Source: Stieleria neptunia
GTDB taxonomy: Bacteria; Planctomycetota; Planctomycetia; Pirellulales; Pirellulaceae
NCBI RefSeq assembly: GCF_007754155.1
Contig: NZ_CP037423.1
Coordinates: forward strand, 4,154,001 to 4,218,000
Length of the DNA stretch: 64,000 nt
Reading direction: 5' to 3'
Shown: positions 26,409 to 36,075 of the stretch, one piece after another
Layout of the letters: every line of letters starts with the position of its first letter
How positions within the stretch are numbered: position 1 is the first letter of the stretch
Position numbers and translations under genes: made by a program
Notes under the pieces: generated by a model
Seen by the model: the letters and a program-made list of their open reading frames with translations, nothing else
What the model was told of the DNA's origin: nothing
Databases searched by the model: none

Positions 26409-27203
26409 TCATGACTCTCGACGAGAGCGGCGACGACGCAGGCCCACCGTCCCGCAAATCAGTCCGGCGAAAATCGCCAGTGAAGTAGGCTCCGGAACCG
26501 TTGCAGGCGGTCCAGCTGGGAATTGCACCAAACCGGGCGAACCAAAATTGCCTGCTTCCGTGCCAGAAAGGCCGAAATTATTTGTTGCTACTAAGTTTTC
26601 TGATGTCGTGGCCAGCCAATCAGATCCTTGCGTTCCACTCAAATTGTCCAGGAAAATACTGTGCCCAGGTTCAGGAGTTGGCCAGCTCGTATCAGTGTTG
26701 AAGTTGTTGAGCGAGAACGAATCTGGGACGCTCGTTGACGTCAAATGAAGAGAGAGACTGCCCGTGTTGAGTTGATCAGACAACGATTGCCAGGGTTCTA
26801 AGCCGAGGGAATTAGAGGAATCTAGCCCGAGCGATACGAGAAGCTGATCGTTAGCGATTATATCAATATTCAATCCGTCATCGAATGGGTACTCAGCTGC
26901 ATAGAGAACTAGACTGCTATTGCTAGCCAAGTTTCCGGTAAGCGGCCCAAAACTCAGTTCAACGCCTGAGTCAGCCAAATCCGAAGGATCTTGGATTTGA
27001 AGAGCTAATTCGTAGTCGCTGAGGTCTACAGAGGAGGAGCCAAAGTTCGCAATTTCAATCCACTCATACGCGAACTGAGGAATATCACTATCTCCCTGGA
27101 TTGGATTGTACATCACCTCCGAGATCACCAACCCTGCATTCGCATTCGCGGCGCCGAACAGAAACGCGACCAAAACTGAAAATTGAAACGATCGAGCAAG
27201 CAT
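26409..27203 (-). CDS. Lamin-tail-domain protein with PEP-CTERM sorting signal
   Basis: This exported 264-aa protein should be cleaved and anchored or released by the exosortase. The signal peptide is LARSFQFSVLVAFLFGAANA, with the mature start around NAGLVISEVMYNPIQGD. The early domain (EVMYNP...YEWIEIANFGSSSVDLSDYE) is a lamin-tail domain, common in secreted bacterial proteins. The C-terminus is a full PEP-CTERM: VPEPTSLAIFAGLICGTVG followed by an Arg-rich tail. ATG 27203 is preferred because GGAG lies six bases upstream. Codon use is more AT-rich than around it, with many TTG, AAT and GAT codons, which may indicate a different history. The FemAB-like gene follows after three bases. Confidence 0.9.
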   Translation of the reverse strand: MLARSFQFSVLVAFLFGAANANAGLVISEVMYNPIQGDSDIPQFAYEWIEIANFGSSSVDLSDYELALQIQDPSDLADSGVELSFGPLTGNLASNSSLVLYAAEYPFDDGLNIDIIANDQLLVSLGLDSSNSLGLEPWQSLSDQLNTGSLSLHLTSTSVPDSFSLNNFNTDTSWPTPEPGHSIFLDNLSGTQGSDWLATTSENLVATNNFGLSGTEAGNFGSPGLVQFPAGPPATVPEPTSLAIFAGLICGTVGLRRRRSRRES

Positions 27204-27422
27204 TGGCTCCATCCAAATGTGTGTTGAGGAGACTGGGCCCAGTGAGTCAGGCGGAGAATATCGCCCATTTCCCCCAGTCAATCAACACCGCGTTGGACAT
27301 TCAAACCACCCGAACATCAAATTTTCATGTCTTACCGTCTTGGCCGCCCCAAAACAGAGATGAAGGTCAGTATCCCGCCACCCCTTCCGGCTGACACTCG
27401 CGATCCACTCGGGTAGTCCAAC

Positions 27423-27492
27423 CATTTTCTTGTCACAAATGTTCCTGTCTCCGCTCCCGTCACATCATTCTGCCCCATCGTTTTGCCCTCCC
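27423..27492. repeat. Pyrimidine-rich CATTTTCTTGTC/CATCGTTTTGCC array
   Basis: Units ATTTTCTTGTC, AATGTTCCTGTC, CATCATTCTGCC and CATCGTTTTGCC run to the 3' end of the patatin gene. It is the same family as the spacers at 51-57 kb, although the flanking genes here are on the other strand. Confidence 0.75.
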
Positions 27493-28389
27493 TCACTCCA
27501 CCTGCGCAAGCGCCCCCGCCGCGGCGTCATACCCTGCCTGAATCAACGGGTTGGGATTCGTGAAATCGAACCAAGCCACCGACCCCAGTTGCGGACGCAC
27601 CACCAGATCGGCATAAGTCAACTGCTGCTGTCGAATCCGTGCTTCAGCCAGTTCCTGAAAACGCAGCACCGACTGCAGCGCCGTTCGGCACGACTTGTGT
27701 GCCGATTCGGTCGGACTGACATCGATCACGATCAGCTCGCCAAAACCGTCCATCAATTCCCTGGCCAGATCACACGGCACCGCGTCATAGACTCCGACGT
27801 CACTAAGTTTCCGTCCGTCAATCTCCACCGATGGAAAGACCCCGGGAATCGACATCGAAGCGACCACGGCTTTGCGGAGCGAGCCGCGACTGAGTACGAC
27901 ACGCTGGCCACTGCGCAAATCCACCGCGATCAAGTGCAGCGGTGTCCGCAGATCCTCGATCGCGATGTCCGGCAACAACTCATCGGTGATCGCTTCCAGC
28001 AACGTGCTGGGCAACAACGATTCGGTCAGCGCGGCGCGTCCGATCGCTTTCTGCGCCCAAAACAGTCGTGTCCAGCGGCGCAACCACCGCGCGTTGGACT
28101 CATCACGCCCCGAGGCTCCGGCTGCGGCGCCGACGACTTTCTGCTGTAGCGTGCGGTAGCGGTCCGATTCCAAGAAATCGCGGGCCAGGGCTTCGGCGCG
28201 TTCGACATCACGTTCGACCGCACAGAGTGCCGCCATCAACGCGCCCATGCTGACGCCGACCATCCGTCCGATGCCAATGCCGGAGTGTCCGATGGCGCGC
28301 ATCGCACCGAGGTGTGCCAGACCGCGAGCGCCGCCGCCGCCGAGCATCACCGTCGCGTCGGCCCACTCACTTCGCGGGCGTCGTAACAT
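27493..28389 (-). CDS. Patatin-like phospholipase
   Basis: This is a lipid acyl hydrolase of the patatin/RssA type with a Ser-Asp dyad, cytoplasmic or membrane-associated. The oxyanion loop is VMLGGGGARGLAHLGAMRAI. The nucleophile elbow is MVGVSMGALMAAL (G-x-S-x-G). The catalytic Asp lies in DGRKLSDVGVYDAVPCDL, where DVG replaces the usual DGG/DGA. LSRGSLRKAVVASMSIPGVF is the conserved helix before it. From ATG 28389 the protein has 298 aa. GTG 28419, with a G-rich upstream stretch, is an alternative and would add ten residues. No signal peptide is visible. The gene ends in a spacer of CATCGTTTTGCC-type repeats. Confidence 0.9.
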   Translation of the reverse strand: MLRRPRSEWADATVMLGGGGARGLAHLGAMRAIGHSGIGIGRMVGVSMGALMAALCAVERDVERAEALARDFLESDRYRTLQQKVVGAAAGASGRDESNARWLRRWTRLFWAQKAIGRAALTESLLPSTLLEAITDELLPDIAIEDLRTPLHLIAVDLRSGQRVVLSRGSLRKAVVASMSIPGVFPSVEIDGRKLSDVGVYDAVPCDLARELMDGFGELIVIDVSPTESAHKSCRTALQSVLRFQELAEARIRQQQLTYADLVVRPQLGSVAWFDFTNPNPLIQAGYDAAAGALAQVE

Positions 28390-28930
28390 CAATCGCCCAT
28401 GCCAATGGGTAAGTTTCACAGAGCCGCCCCCCTGTTTGTGCCGGATAGAAATAACTGAACAACCGTAGCACACAGTTTGGGTGTGTCGCGGGGAGCTGAA
28501 TCACGCGCCACTGGCATGCATTCCGGGGGGGGCGCTAAGCGAGCGGCGCGTGGGGTTCGCCCCACAACCTGCTTTTGTTAGCGGAAGGGCGCGAGCCCTC
28601 CGGTGTTTCTGCTTTTGTTAGCGGAAGGGCGCAAGCCCTCCGGTGTTTCCAGCTGTTTTCACGCTGCCACCGGACGGCTCGCGCCGTTCCGCTAAATCAC
28701 GCGCCAATGGCTGACGCCACGTGCTGGCATAACCGCTGCATCCCCAACAGGCGTCACAGCCGACCGGGGCACCCCCATTTCGTGTTCGCTTGCTTCGCGA
28801 TCCTGGGGCCTGGTGCGAAGCCCAGATCTAGGGTTCGTCAGACAGGGTGATTGTCCGGGGGGATTGTCATACGAAAGCGCGTGCGGCGAAGGCCGGCGTG
28901 CTCAGACCTCCTCCTCTTCTTTCTTTCACC
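28390..28930. other. Divergent spacer between patatin and FeeM-like genes
   Basis: About 540 bases hold two 40-bp direct repeats (28570-28649), an inverted relative, and diverged REP-like pieces (ATCACGCGCCACTGGC at 28500 and AATCACGCGCCAATGGCTGA at 28694). I see no convincing gene or promoter. Confidence 0.6.
28568..28705. repeat. Two 40-bp direct repeats plus an inverted copy
   Basis: GCTTTTGTTAGCGGAAGGGC at 28570 and 28610 starts two 40-base units that differ by one base (GCGAGCCC versus GCAAGCCC). Each contains the hairpin GGGC-GCGA-GCCC. ACCGGACGGCTCGCGCCGTT followed by CCGCTAA at about 28670-28695 is an inverted relative. Confidence 0.85.
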
Positions 28931-29758
28931 ATGCAAACGACTCACGTAGCCGCCGGCACCACAACGGTTTGTCCGTTGATCCCGTCCGCACCGAAAGCGC
29001 CGCCCAAGCGATCCATTCCCGGACTCCGATACGAAGTCGCCTCTCGTCGAGAAGACCTGCACGAAGCATTCAGCCTGATCTACCAATCGTATCGACACGC
29101 AGGGCTGGTCGAAGAAAACGAGAGCCAAGTTCGACTGACACCGTTTCATCTGTTGCCGACCACCGAAGTCTTTGTGACCAAGCTCGGCGAGAAAGTCGTC
29201 TCGACCGTCTCCTTGATCGGCGACGGTGAACTGGGGTTACCGCTGGAATCGATCTATCCGAAAAATGTGGAACTGATCCGAAACCGTGGTTTGCGGATGG
29301 GAGAAATCGGTAGCCTGGCCGATTGCCGGGATTCACCGGTGCGATTTATCGAGACGTTCGCCGCGATGGGACGATTGCTCGCCCAGGTGGCGAAGAGCCG
29401 TGGCTACGACGGGCTGGTCGCCGCGGCGCACCCCAAGCACGCACGTTTGTACCAGCGGATTTTACCGTTTGAACAAATCGGAAAGATGTCGACGTGCCCC
29501 TACGCCAACGGCAATCCGGCGGTGATGCTGGCGTTGGTGTTCGAGGACCATCGCGGCAGCGAACTTTACGAACGCTTCTTTGGTTCGATGAGTAGCGTCA
29601 CCGACACCGTGCCACGTCCTTGGTCTGCCGAAACGTACGACTACTTTCACAAGCTACTGCATTCCAATCGGCTGCAATCCGAACGCCCGCTCTCCGGCCA
29701 GGGCGGTCCCATGCTCAGCAAACGGCGATCGGTTCAAAACAGCCGAATCGACAACTAA
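28931..29758 (+). CDS. FeeM-like N-acyl amino acid synthase (GNAT fold)
   Basis: This 275-aa protein has the N-acyltransferase fold of FeeM and autoinducer synthases. Such enzymes join a fatty acyl group from acyl-ACP to an amino acid. Typical segments are YEVASRREDLHEAFSLIYQS, FHLLPTTEVFVTKLGEKVVS, VSLIGDGELGLPLESIYP, GLRMGEIGSLADCRDSPVRF, GYDGLVAAAHPKHARLYQRI and LPFEQIGK. PEP-CTERM/exosortase systems often carry a related acyltransferase, so a link to the local exosortase is possible but not shown. ATG 28931 gives a reasonable N-terminus. An earlier in-frame GTG at 28847 adds residues without conservation. A MITE-like palindrome begins about two bases after the stop. Confidence 0.85.
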   Translation: MQTTHVAAGTTTVCPLIPSAPKAPPKRSIPGLRYEVASRREDLHEAFSLIYQSYRHAGLVEENESQVRLTPFHLLPTTEVFVTKLGEKVVSTVSLIGDGELGLPLESIYPKNVELIRNRGLRMGEIGSLADCRDSPVRFIETFAAMGRLLAQVAKSRGYDGLVAAAHPKHARLYQRILPFEQIGKMSTCPYANGNPAVMLALVFEDHRGSELYERFFGSMSSVTDTVPRPWSAETYDYFHKLLHSNRLQSERPLSGQGGPMLSKRRSVQNSRIDN

Positions 29759-29760
29759 GC

Positions 29761-29863
29761 AACGCACGGAAAATAAGTGGGATAGGCTTCCAGCCTGTCG
29801 ACGCTGGAATGACAGGCTGGAAGCCTATCCCACTCGCTAGATCCGACACTTAGTTTCCGTTCG
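29761..29863. repeat. MITE-like palindromic element, copy 2
   Basis: Inner arms are GTGGGATAGGCTTCCAGCC and GGCTGGAAGCCTATCCCAC, and outer arms are CGGAAAATAAGTG and CACTTAGTTTCCG. It starts right after the stop codon of the FeeM-like gene. Confidence 0.85.
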
Positions 29864-29884
29864 ATTCTAATCACGCGTCACTGG

Positions 29885-29990
29885 CTGACGGCCTGTCGGC
29901 TTAATCGGGTTCGGCTGAGGCAATGGTGAGCCGCTGGCCGTAAGGCCTCGGGCGACGTTGAAGGCCCGGCCGCTCACGCGTCGCGGCTCA
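29885..29990. repeat. Dispersed repeat, copy 2 (AATGGTGAGCCGCTGGCCGT core)
   Basis: It shares AATGGTGAGCCGCTGGCCGT, AAGGCCTCGGGC and flanking pieces with 20,960-21,056. Confidence 0.75.
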
Positions 29991-30063
29991 CTTTATCGAC
30001 ACGCTGCTGACGCCACATGCTGGCATCCATCCCAGCGCGACGCGTGATGCGGCTCGCTATCGA

Positions 30064-33000
30064 TCAGACGGTATCCAAGAAGTTGGCGTCGTCAGTGATG
30101 ACGATCGTATCCAACCCGGCGCCGGCTTCACGCACGGCAACTTTCAGCGTGTGGTTTCCTGCGTCCAGATCAAACTGAACCGCTTCACCACTCTCGCTAA
30201 CCGTTTGCCAGGTCAGCACTCCGTTGGTGACTTGCATGTGCCACTTCACCCACGGGCCATCATCGATCGCGATCCAGAACGAGTTCGAACCGCCGTCCGC
30301 CGCACTCACCAACGCATGCATGGTGAACACGCCTGCCTGGTCGACGGTGAAGTCGTAGGTCAGTTCATCGCCGACCGAAGGCGAACTGTAGTGCGGCGTT
30401 CCGTTGGACGCGACCAGGAATTCATTTCCATCGTCGTCGTGCTCGACCATCCAGTCGCCGCTGCGTTGCATCTGAGTCGCATCGATCACGATCGTGTTGC
30501 TGGACAGCTTGCTGACCATCCATTTGTCCAGCTTCACGCCGTCTTCACGAACCTTTAATTGCATCGTGTGGTGCCCGGAGTCCAGGAAAAAGCTTGTCGC
30601 ATCCTGGTTCCAACCATCGGTCACGGTTTGCCAGTCGAACGAGCTGCCGGTGTTCATGTGCCACTGAACCCAAGGCAGGTTATCGATCTTCACCCAGACC
30701 GAATTGTCGGCACTGCTGGATGCTTTCACCAGGCCGGACAGTTCGTAGTTGGCGGTGTGGTCCACCGAGAACTGATACATCACCTTTTTGTACGAAGGCG
30801 GCGTGTTGTAGTGTGACCCTGAACCGTTGGGTGCCATGATGTACCTGCCGCCGGAAGCGTAGCTGGAACTGTACTCCTTCCACGGGCGATCCATCCACTC
30901 GTAGTCTTCCGCTTCGAACATCTTGTCGACCGCCGCTTCATACAGACCGGCATCGATGCTGTTATCGCACTCATGGTCGTCCAAGTGGATCAGGTCTGTT
31001 TTGCCATCGGCGCCGGCGTTGCTGCCGTTGTCGGCGTTGGAGCCCTGGTATTGTGGCGAGAACACAAAATCCTCGGGCGCGATGAATTGCACAAGGTAGT
31101 CGCCGCTGTCCAGTCCGTTGAATGAGTACAAACCGTCGGAATCGGTGGTGGTGGTGGCCACAACGTTGTGATGCGGATCCAGCAACTTGACCGTGACACC
31201 GGGGATGCCGGGTTCGTTGTGGTCCTGCTTGCCATCGCGATCCAAATCGTTCCAGACGTAGTTCCCGATCTTGCCAGAGGGCGCCGCCACCGGGTTCTTG
31301 TAGTGGCTGGGGTCTGAATCGGTAACCGTGTCGGCGACAACCGTTCCCACGTTAGCGTACAGGCCGGCGGTCAGGTGCTGGAATTTGACCTTGCGAATCT
31401 TGAACCGATCTTCCGGCGTGGTGTCGACGGTCGAGGCCGCCAGGACAAGCACATTTCCGGAGACCTCGTTGCCATTGAAGTTCGCCCAGCGTGAACCGCT
31501 GCTGGTCGTGTCGTTGACTTCGTTCAGCGTCAGTCCGCTCAGCAACGCGTCGCTGAGGGTTTGATGGCTACCGAAGGCACCTGGGATCGTGCCGATCCAG
31601 ATGGACAAGTCGCTGTCGTTGACGACGCTATCCAAATACGCTTGGTCGACGACGACGTTTTCCGAGAATTCAAACAATACAAAGTTGTCACGTCCGACGT
31701 TGTCGACGCGGTGTGTGCCGTTGCCTCCATTACCTTCGCTCGAATCGGTCACGCCCAGGCCGCCGGAGAAGATGCCTAGGAAGGCCTCGTTCCAGTTACC
31801 ACTGTCGTCACGGCTGAACGCACTCGCGTTGACCGAAACGCCATCGGTCGTGAACGTCCGCATGTTGCCGTTGGTTCCATCCAGACCGCTGCTGCCGTTG
31901 AAGTAGAACGTGCTGGTGGCGCCGGACGTCGTCAACGACTCCGCGGTCGTGCCGTAGCTGTAGGTCCAAACTTCTCCCGGTGACAGCAGTCCGTCATCGT
32001 TGGTGTTCGAACCGACAAACACTGGTCTGAAATCATCGCTGGTATCGTTCGGCGTGCCGTTGTCGTCCGTCACCACGACTTCCCCGAACGTAAACGTGGT
32101 CTCACCCGTGTTCGTCACCGTGTAGGTCCAGTCGACAGATGCCCCCGGAGCGATTTCCACGGCTCCGGCAGGCGTGTCGGCGTCGACACCGTTGGTCGAT
32201 TTCTCGATGTCGATGTTTGGAATTCCCGGCGGGGTCGGTGCGGGGTTCGTGTAGTGGCTGGGGTCGGAATCGAATGCGACGCCGATATCCACCGACGCAA
32301 TGTTGCCATAGATGCCGTCAACGACGTGCTGGAACTTGACCTTGCGAATCTTGAAGGCGTCTTCCGGGCTTGTGTCCGACGTGGATGCAGCCAACACCAA
32401 AACGTTTCCGGCGACTTGTCCGCCGTTGAAATCAGCCCACCGCGAATAGGAACTGGTGGTGTCGTCGTCTTCGTTCGACAGTCCGCTCAGCAAGCCATCG
32501 GAGAGCGTTTGGTGAGTGCCGTATGCACCGGGGATCGTGCCGATCCAGATGGAGAGGTCACTATCGTTGACCACGCTGTCCAGGTAAGCCTTGTCGACGA
32601 CAACGGTTTCCGAGAATTCAAACAGCACGTAATTGTCGCGGCCCATGTTGTCGACACGGTGCGTGCCGTTGCTGCCGCTTTCGCTGCCATCGGTCACGCC
32701 GAGCCCACCGGAGAAGATGCCCAGGTAGGCGTCATCCCAGTTGCCGTTGGAATCGCGGCTGAAGGCACTGGCGTTCACCGAAACGCCGTCCTTGGTAAAG
32801 CTGCGGACGTTGCCGCTGTCGCCGCTGACCGAACCGCTTTGATTGAACTCAAATACGCTGGTCGCACCCGTGGCCGTCAACGTTTGGGCGGTCGATGTCG
32901 CGGTGTACTCCCAGTCTTCACCGGGCGAAAGGATTCCGTCATTGCCATCGTCTGGGCCAACAAAGGTCGGCGGGAAGTCATCGCTGGTGTCACCCGGCGT

Positions 33001-36000
33001 TCCGTTGTCGTCTCGCACAACAACGTCCGCTGCTGCGATCGGCGTGTCGCCGGTATTGGTGACAATGTAGGTCCAAGTCACGGTGTCACCCGGAGCGATC
33101 TCGACCGCTTCACCGGGCGTGTCGGCTTGCACACCGTTGGTCAGTTTTTCGATGTCGATATCGGGAGTCCCGATCACGACGTAGTTGGCCGGGTCGTCGT
33201 CGGTGACATCATCCAAGTTCGGGACGACCGGAGTGCCCACGACGTCAGCGATATTGGTGAACTGTCCGGCCATCGAGGCGGTGATCGTGGCGGAGTACAA
33301 CCAGACTTCGTCGACCTGCAGGATTCCGTCTCCGTCATCGCCACTCTGATAGAGCGGATTAAAATCGTCACCCGTGTTGCCAGGCGTGGCGTTGTCGTCG
33401 AAGACGATCACGTTTTCCAAATCGACGTCACCGGTGTTGGTCACGACATAGTTGAACGTGACGTCATCGCCGACATTGAAACTCGGTCCGTCGCCAGTGT
33501 CGGCATCCAGACACTCGACCATTTCATTCGGCTTAGTGAATTTCAGCTCGGTGATCGCGCCACTGCCGGGGAACGTGACGACCAACGAAGTGACCTCATC
33601 GACGTCGATGGGGATTTGTTGGAAGCTGTTGTTCCCGAGTGCCGCGATGTTGAACGATTGCTGACCCGAATTGGTCAGGACCGTGACGACGGTGCCACCA
33701 TTTTCATTGGTGTCGATATCCAGCAATCCGATGTGGTCGATTCGGACCGCGTTATCGAACGTGAACGTGATCGTGCCGCCGTGTGCTTCGTCATCGGGGT
33801 CGTTGGAATCACCGTCTTCGGAAATGATCAACACATTGCCGAGAGCCTGGTTGTTTTCGCCGACCGCACCACTCTTGCCACCGTACCCGATGCCGGGACC
33901 GGAGAAGTCTTGGTTCGGCGTGCCCAGATCGTGGTCACCGCCGGTCGGCGAGGCACTGTCAAAGATCATCGCGATATCGGGTCCACTCGATCGGCCATTG
34001 TTGGCTGCAACCGTCACACCGAGCGCGGAATACTCATCATCGATCACCGTCCCAGCAACGAACCCGTCGAAATCGATCACGTGCATCTCACCGCTACCGG
34101 CCACCACATGTTCGACACATTTTTCGATATCGATTCCTGGCGCAGCGCCCACGACGTAATTGGCCGGATCGTCGTCGGTGACGTCGGGGCCGACGGGATC
34201 GCCGCTATCATCCACCGGAGTGCCAACGACGGAACCGATATTGGTGAACTGGCCGATCGCCAGTGCGGTGATCTGGGCCTGGTAGAGCCACGTTTCGCCT
34301 GGATCAAGCCGACCGTCTTGGTCATCATCGCCGACGTTGAAGAAGTTTCCGAGCCCATCGTCTTCTTCGACGGGATCAGGATTGAAATCGTCACCCGGAA
34401 CACCAGGCGTCGCATTGTCATCGCTGACGACAACGGGCGTCAGTTCGACATCGCCAGGGTTGGTGACAAAGTAAGTGAACACGAGCGTGTCGCCCAACTC
34501 TGCGGTCGGTCCGGGCGGAGTGTCCGCATCGACGCCAAAATCGTTCGGATTGGTGTTAGGAACGGGTGCCGGTGTGCTCAGGTCGGCGCCCAGTTCATTT
34601 TGCACCGCGAACAGGTTCTTGGTGTTTTCGATCAGCGAAGCGTTGCCTGAGGCATAAGCCGCCTGCGTCAACGAAATCACTTCCGCTTGGGTGTAGGAGT
34701 AATCCACGTTGGGATTGGCGGCGTTGAGCAGTGCGGCGGTCGCATGGCGTCCGAGTGCATTCAGTCCACCTCCTCCGCGTCCGAGCGCATCGAGCAGGGT
34801 CAGTCCGGAATCGTCGCTGACATCGAAGACGGAATTGTAGGAATGCAAGGGATCGAAACCGGTATCGGGCCATCCTTTCAACGGTGCCGGTCCAAACTCA
34901 GAGTGCGTCTTCCAGAACCCGGGCGTCAGCCCCTCACCGCCCCCGGCCTGATCTTCAACGACCTTGACAAATTTTTCAATGTCGATCGCAGGATTCAAAG
35001 GCGGCGGAGGCAGGAAGATCCCGGCGTCCAGGGTGGGATTGTGCTCACCGGGTGCCAGCGTGACGATCTGGGTCATGCCGTTGTTCGGGTCGGCATCGCT
35101 ATCGAGCGTATCGTCACCGGCGTTTTGCGCCGTGAAGACATAGCCCGGCGGCAGATCGGTAAACGTGACCTTGTACTCTTCGCCCGGATTCAGGTTGTCA
35201 AAGTTGTAGAAGCCGGTCGGATCCGTGGTCGTCGTTTCCGTCGTGTTGTCACCGACGGTGCTGATCAGCCCATCGGGCCCACCACCGGTCAGGGTCACGG
35301 TGACACCCTCAACCCCCGCTTCACCATTGTCCTGAATTCCGTTCAGATTGTTGTCGTACCAAACGAAGTCACCGAGTGAGGAGAGTAGTCGATCGGTGGG
35401 GCCGAGGTCTGCTTTGTTTCGCCCGTTGAAATTTGTGGTGAACGAGCCGGTGAAGTTAGATTCTTCACTTGAAATCTGAATTGCAATATCCTTCCCCGCA
35501 AAGTACGCCGGTCTTGGATTCCCGCTTGTTTGCAAGGTTCCGGTCTCAGACAGCAGCCCACCGGTGACTCTGAGCCGTACCTCATAGCGATCAATTGCCG
35601 TAACGCCACCATCGACAAACCCAAAATCAATGACTTCACCCCTCAGCAATAAACCATTGACATCGACGACGGGGGGAAGCTCATCGGGAAACTCGACATC
35701 CAGTCCGCCCGTGAGTTGGAAGTCATCACCCGGGACGCCACCAACTAATGCTCCGCTCGCGTCGACCTGAAAAGTTAAGTCAAAGTCTCCAGGGATGATA
35801 AACGGCGCTCTGACCCCGCCATCCTCTAACTGAAAGTTGATTGTAGTCCCGGTCGCTGAGAAAAGGTCCGTTGTCGCGTTGTAACTGACCGCAGCTGGCT
35901 CACTAAGCCCGTCCGAAAAAACCCGCGGATGTTCGAGATTAAGACCGAGTGCTGCCAGCACACGCCGATCTTCAAGCGGCTGCAACCGTAACTTTCTGCG

Positions 36001-36075
36001 TTTATCCGCGCGTTGCGTTTGTCGCGTGAAAACTCTTCGGGCACGTTTGCGTTCAAGAGATTTCTTGGAGGGCAT
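30064..36075 (-). CDS. Giant surface protein: SdrD domains, DUF11-like repeats, CBM-like C-terminus
   Basis: This predicted cell-surface protein has about 2,003 aa. ATG 36075 gives a strongly basic N-terminus leading to LRLQPLEDRRVLAALGL, a LEPR-xLL-like motif. An SdrD B-like domain follows (LGDFVWYDNNLNGIQDNGEA). A GFWKTHSEFGPAPLKGWPDT segment follows, then several DUF11/CARDB-like repeats with DTLVFTYFVTNPGDVELTPV-type strands and DDNATPG turns. Two long nearly identical blocks (VSVNASAFSRDSNGNWDDAY and VSVNASAFSRDDSGNWNEAF) show an internal duplication of about 200 residues. A further SdrD domain (IGNYVWNDLDRDGKQDHNEP) follows. The C-terminus has two similar CBM6-like modules (VQWHMNTGSSFDWQTVTDGW; VKWHMQVTNGVLTWQTVSES). 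It has no PEP-CTERM. The plus-strand frame at 32,254-34,650 is its shadow. Confidence 0.87.
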   Translation of the reverse strand: MPSKKSLERKRARRVFTRQTQRADKRRKLRLQPLEDRRVLAALGLNLEHPRVFSDGLSEPAAVSYNATTDLFSATGTTINFQLEDGGVRAPFIIPGDFDLTFQVDASGALVGGVPGDDFQLTGGLDVEFPDELPPVVDVNGLLLRGEVIDFGFVDGGVTAIDRYEVRLRVTGGLLSETGTLQTSGNPRPAYFAGKDIAIQISSEESNFTGSFTTNFNGRNKADLGPTDRLLSSLGDFVWYDNNLNGIQDNGEAGVEGVTVTLTGGGPDGLISTVGDNTTETTTTDPTGFYNFDNLNPGEEYKVTFTDLPPGYVFTAQNAGDDTLDSDADPNNGMTQIVTLAPGEHNPTLDAGIFLPPPPLNPAIDIEKFVKVVEDQAGGGEGLTPGFWKTHSEFGPAPLKGWPDTGFDPLHSYNSVFDVSDDSGLTLLDALGRGGGGLNALGRHATAALLNAANPNVDYSYTQAEVISLTQAAYASGNASLIENTKNLFAVQNELGADLSTPAPVPNTNPNDFGVDADTPPGPTAELGDTLVFTYFVTNPGDVELTPVVVSDDNATPGVPGDDFNPDPVEEDDGLGNFFNVGDDDQDGRLDPGETWLYQAQITALAIGQFTNIGSVVGTPVDDSGDPVGPDVTDDDPANYVVGAAPGIDIEKCVEHVVAGSGEMHVIDFDGFVAGTVIDDEYSALGVTVAANNGRSSGPDIAMIFDSASPTGGDHDLGTPNQDFSGPGIGYGGKSGAVGENNQALGNVLIISEDGDSNDPDDEAHGGTITFTFDNAVRIDHIGLLDIDTNENGGTVVTVLTNSGQQSFNIAALGNNSFQQIPIDVDEVTSLVVTFPGSGAITELKFTKPNEMVECLDADTGDGPSFNVGDDVTFNYVVTNTGDVDLENVIVFDDNATPGNTGDDFNPLYQSGDDGDGILQVDEVWLYSATITASMAGQFTNIADVVGTPVVPNLDDVTDDDPANYVVIGTPDIDIEKLTNGVQADTPGEAVEIAPGDTVTWTYIVTNTGDTPIAAADVVVRDDNGTPGDTSDDFPPTFVGPDDGNDGILSPGEDWEYTATSTAQTLTATGATSVFEFNQSGSVSGDSGNVRSFTKDGVSVNASAFSRDSNGNWDDAYLGIFSGGLGVTDGSESGSNGTHRVDNMGRDNYVLFEFSETVVVDKAYLDSVVNDSDLSIWIGTIPGAYGTHQTLSDGLLSGLSNEDDDTTSSYSRWADFNGGQVAGNVLVLAASTSDTSPEDAFKIRKVKFQHVVDGIYGNIASVDIGVAFDSDPSHYTNPAPTPPGIPNIDIEKSTNGVDADTPAGAVEIAPGASVDWTYTVTNTGETTFTFGEVVVTDDNGTPNDTSDDFRPVFVGSNTNDDGLLSPGEVWTYSYGTTAESLTTSGATSTFYFNGSSGLDGTNGNMRTFTTDGVSVNASAFSRDDSGNWNEAFLGIFSGGLGVTDSSEGNGGNGTHRVDNVGRDNFVLFEFSENVVVDQAYLDSVVNDSDLSIWIGTIPGAFGSHQTLSDALLSGLTLNEVNDTTSSGSRWANFNGNEVSGNVLVLAASTVDTTPEDRFKIRKVKFQHLTAGLYANVGTVVADTVTDSDPSHYKNPVAAPSGKIGNYVWNDLDRDGKQDHNEPGIPGVTVKLLDPHHNVVATTTTDSDGLYSFNGLDSGDYLVQFIAPEDFVFSPQYQGSNADNGSNAGADGKTDLIHLDDHECDNSIDAGLYEAAVDKMFEAEDYEWMDRPWKEYSSSYASGGRYIMAPNGSGSHYNTPPSYKKVMYQFSVDHTANYELSGLVKASSSADNSVWVKIDNLPWVQWHMNTGSSFDWQTVTDGWNQDATSFFLDSGHHTMQLKVREDGVKLDKWMVSKLSSNTIVIDATQMQRSGDWMVEHDDDGNEFLVASNGTPHYSSPSVGDELTYDFTVDQAGVFTMHALVSAADGGSNSFWIAIDDGPWVKWHMQVTNGVLTWQTVSESGEAVQFDLDAGNHTLKVAVREAGAGLDTIVITDDANFLDTV

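Larger units (their letters stand above)
29759..30063. other. Spacer between two convergent genes, made of repeats
   Basis: These 305 bases carry the second MITE-like palindrome (29761-29863), a REP-like TCACGCGTCACTGGCTGACG near 29870, and the second copy of the approximately 100-bp dispersed repeat (29885-29985). A CATGCTGGCATCC-containing tail follows. Nothing else is seen. Confidence 0.65.

Noticed and set aside
32254..34650. 798-codon open frame on the plus strand
   Set aside because: It lies wholly antisense to the giant surface protein, whose translation has clear SdrD and DUF11-like domains. The plus-strand product is low in recognisable structure and rich in Val/Asp/Gly from the complementary codon pattern.
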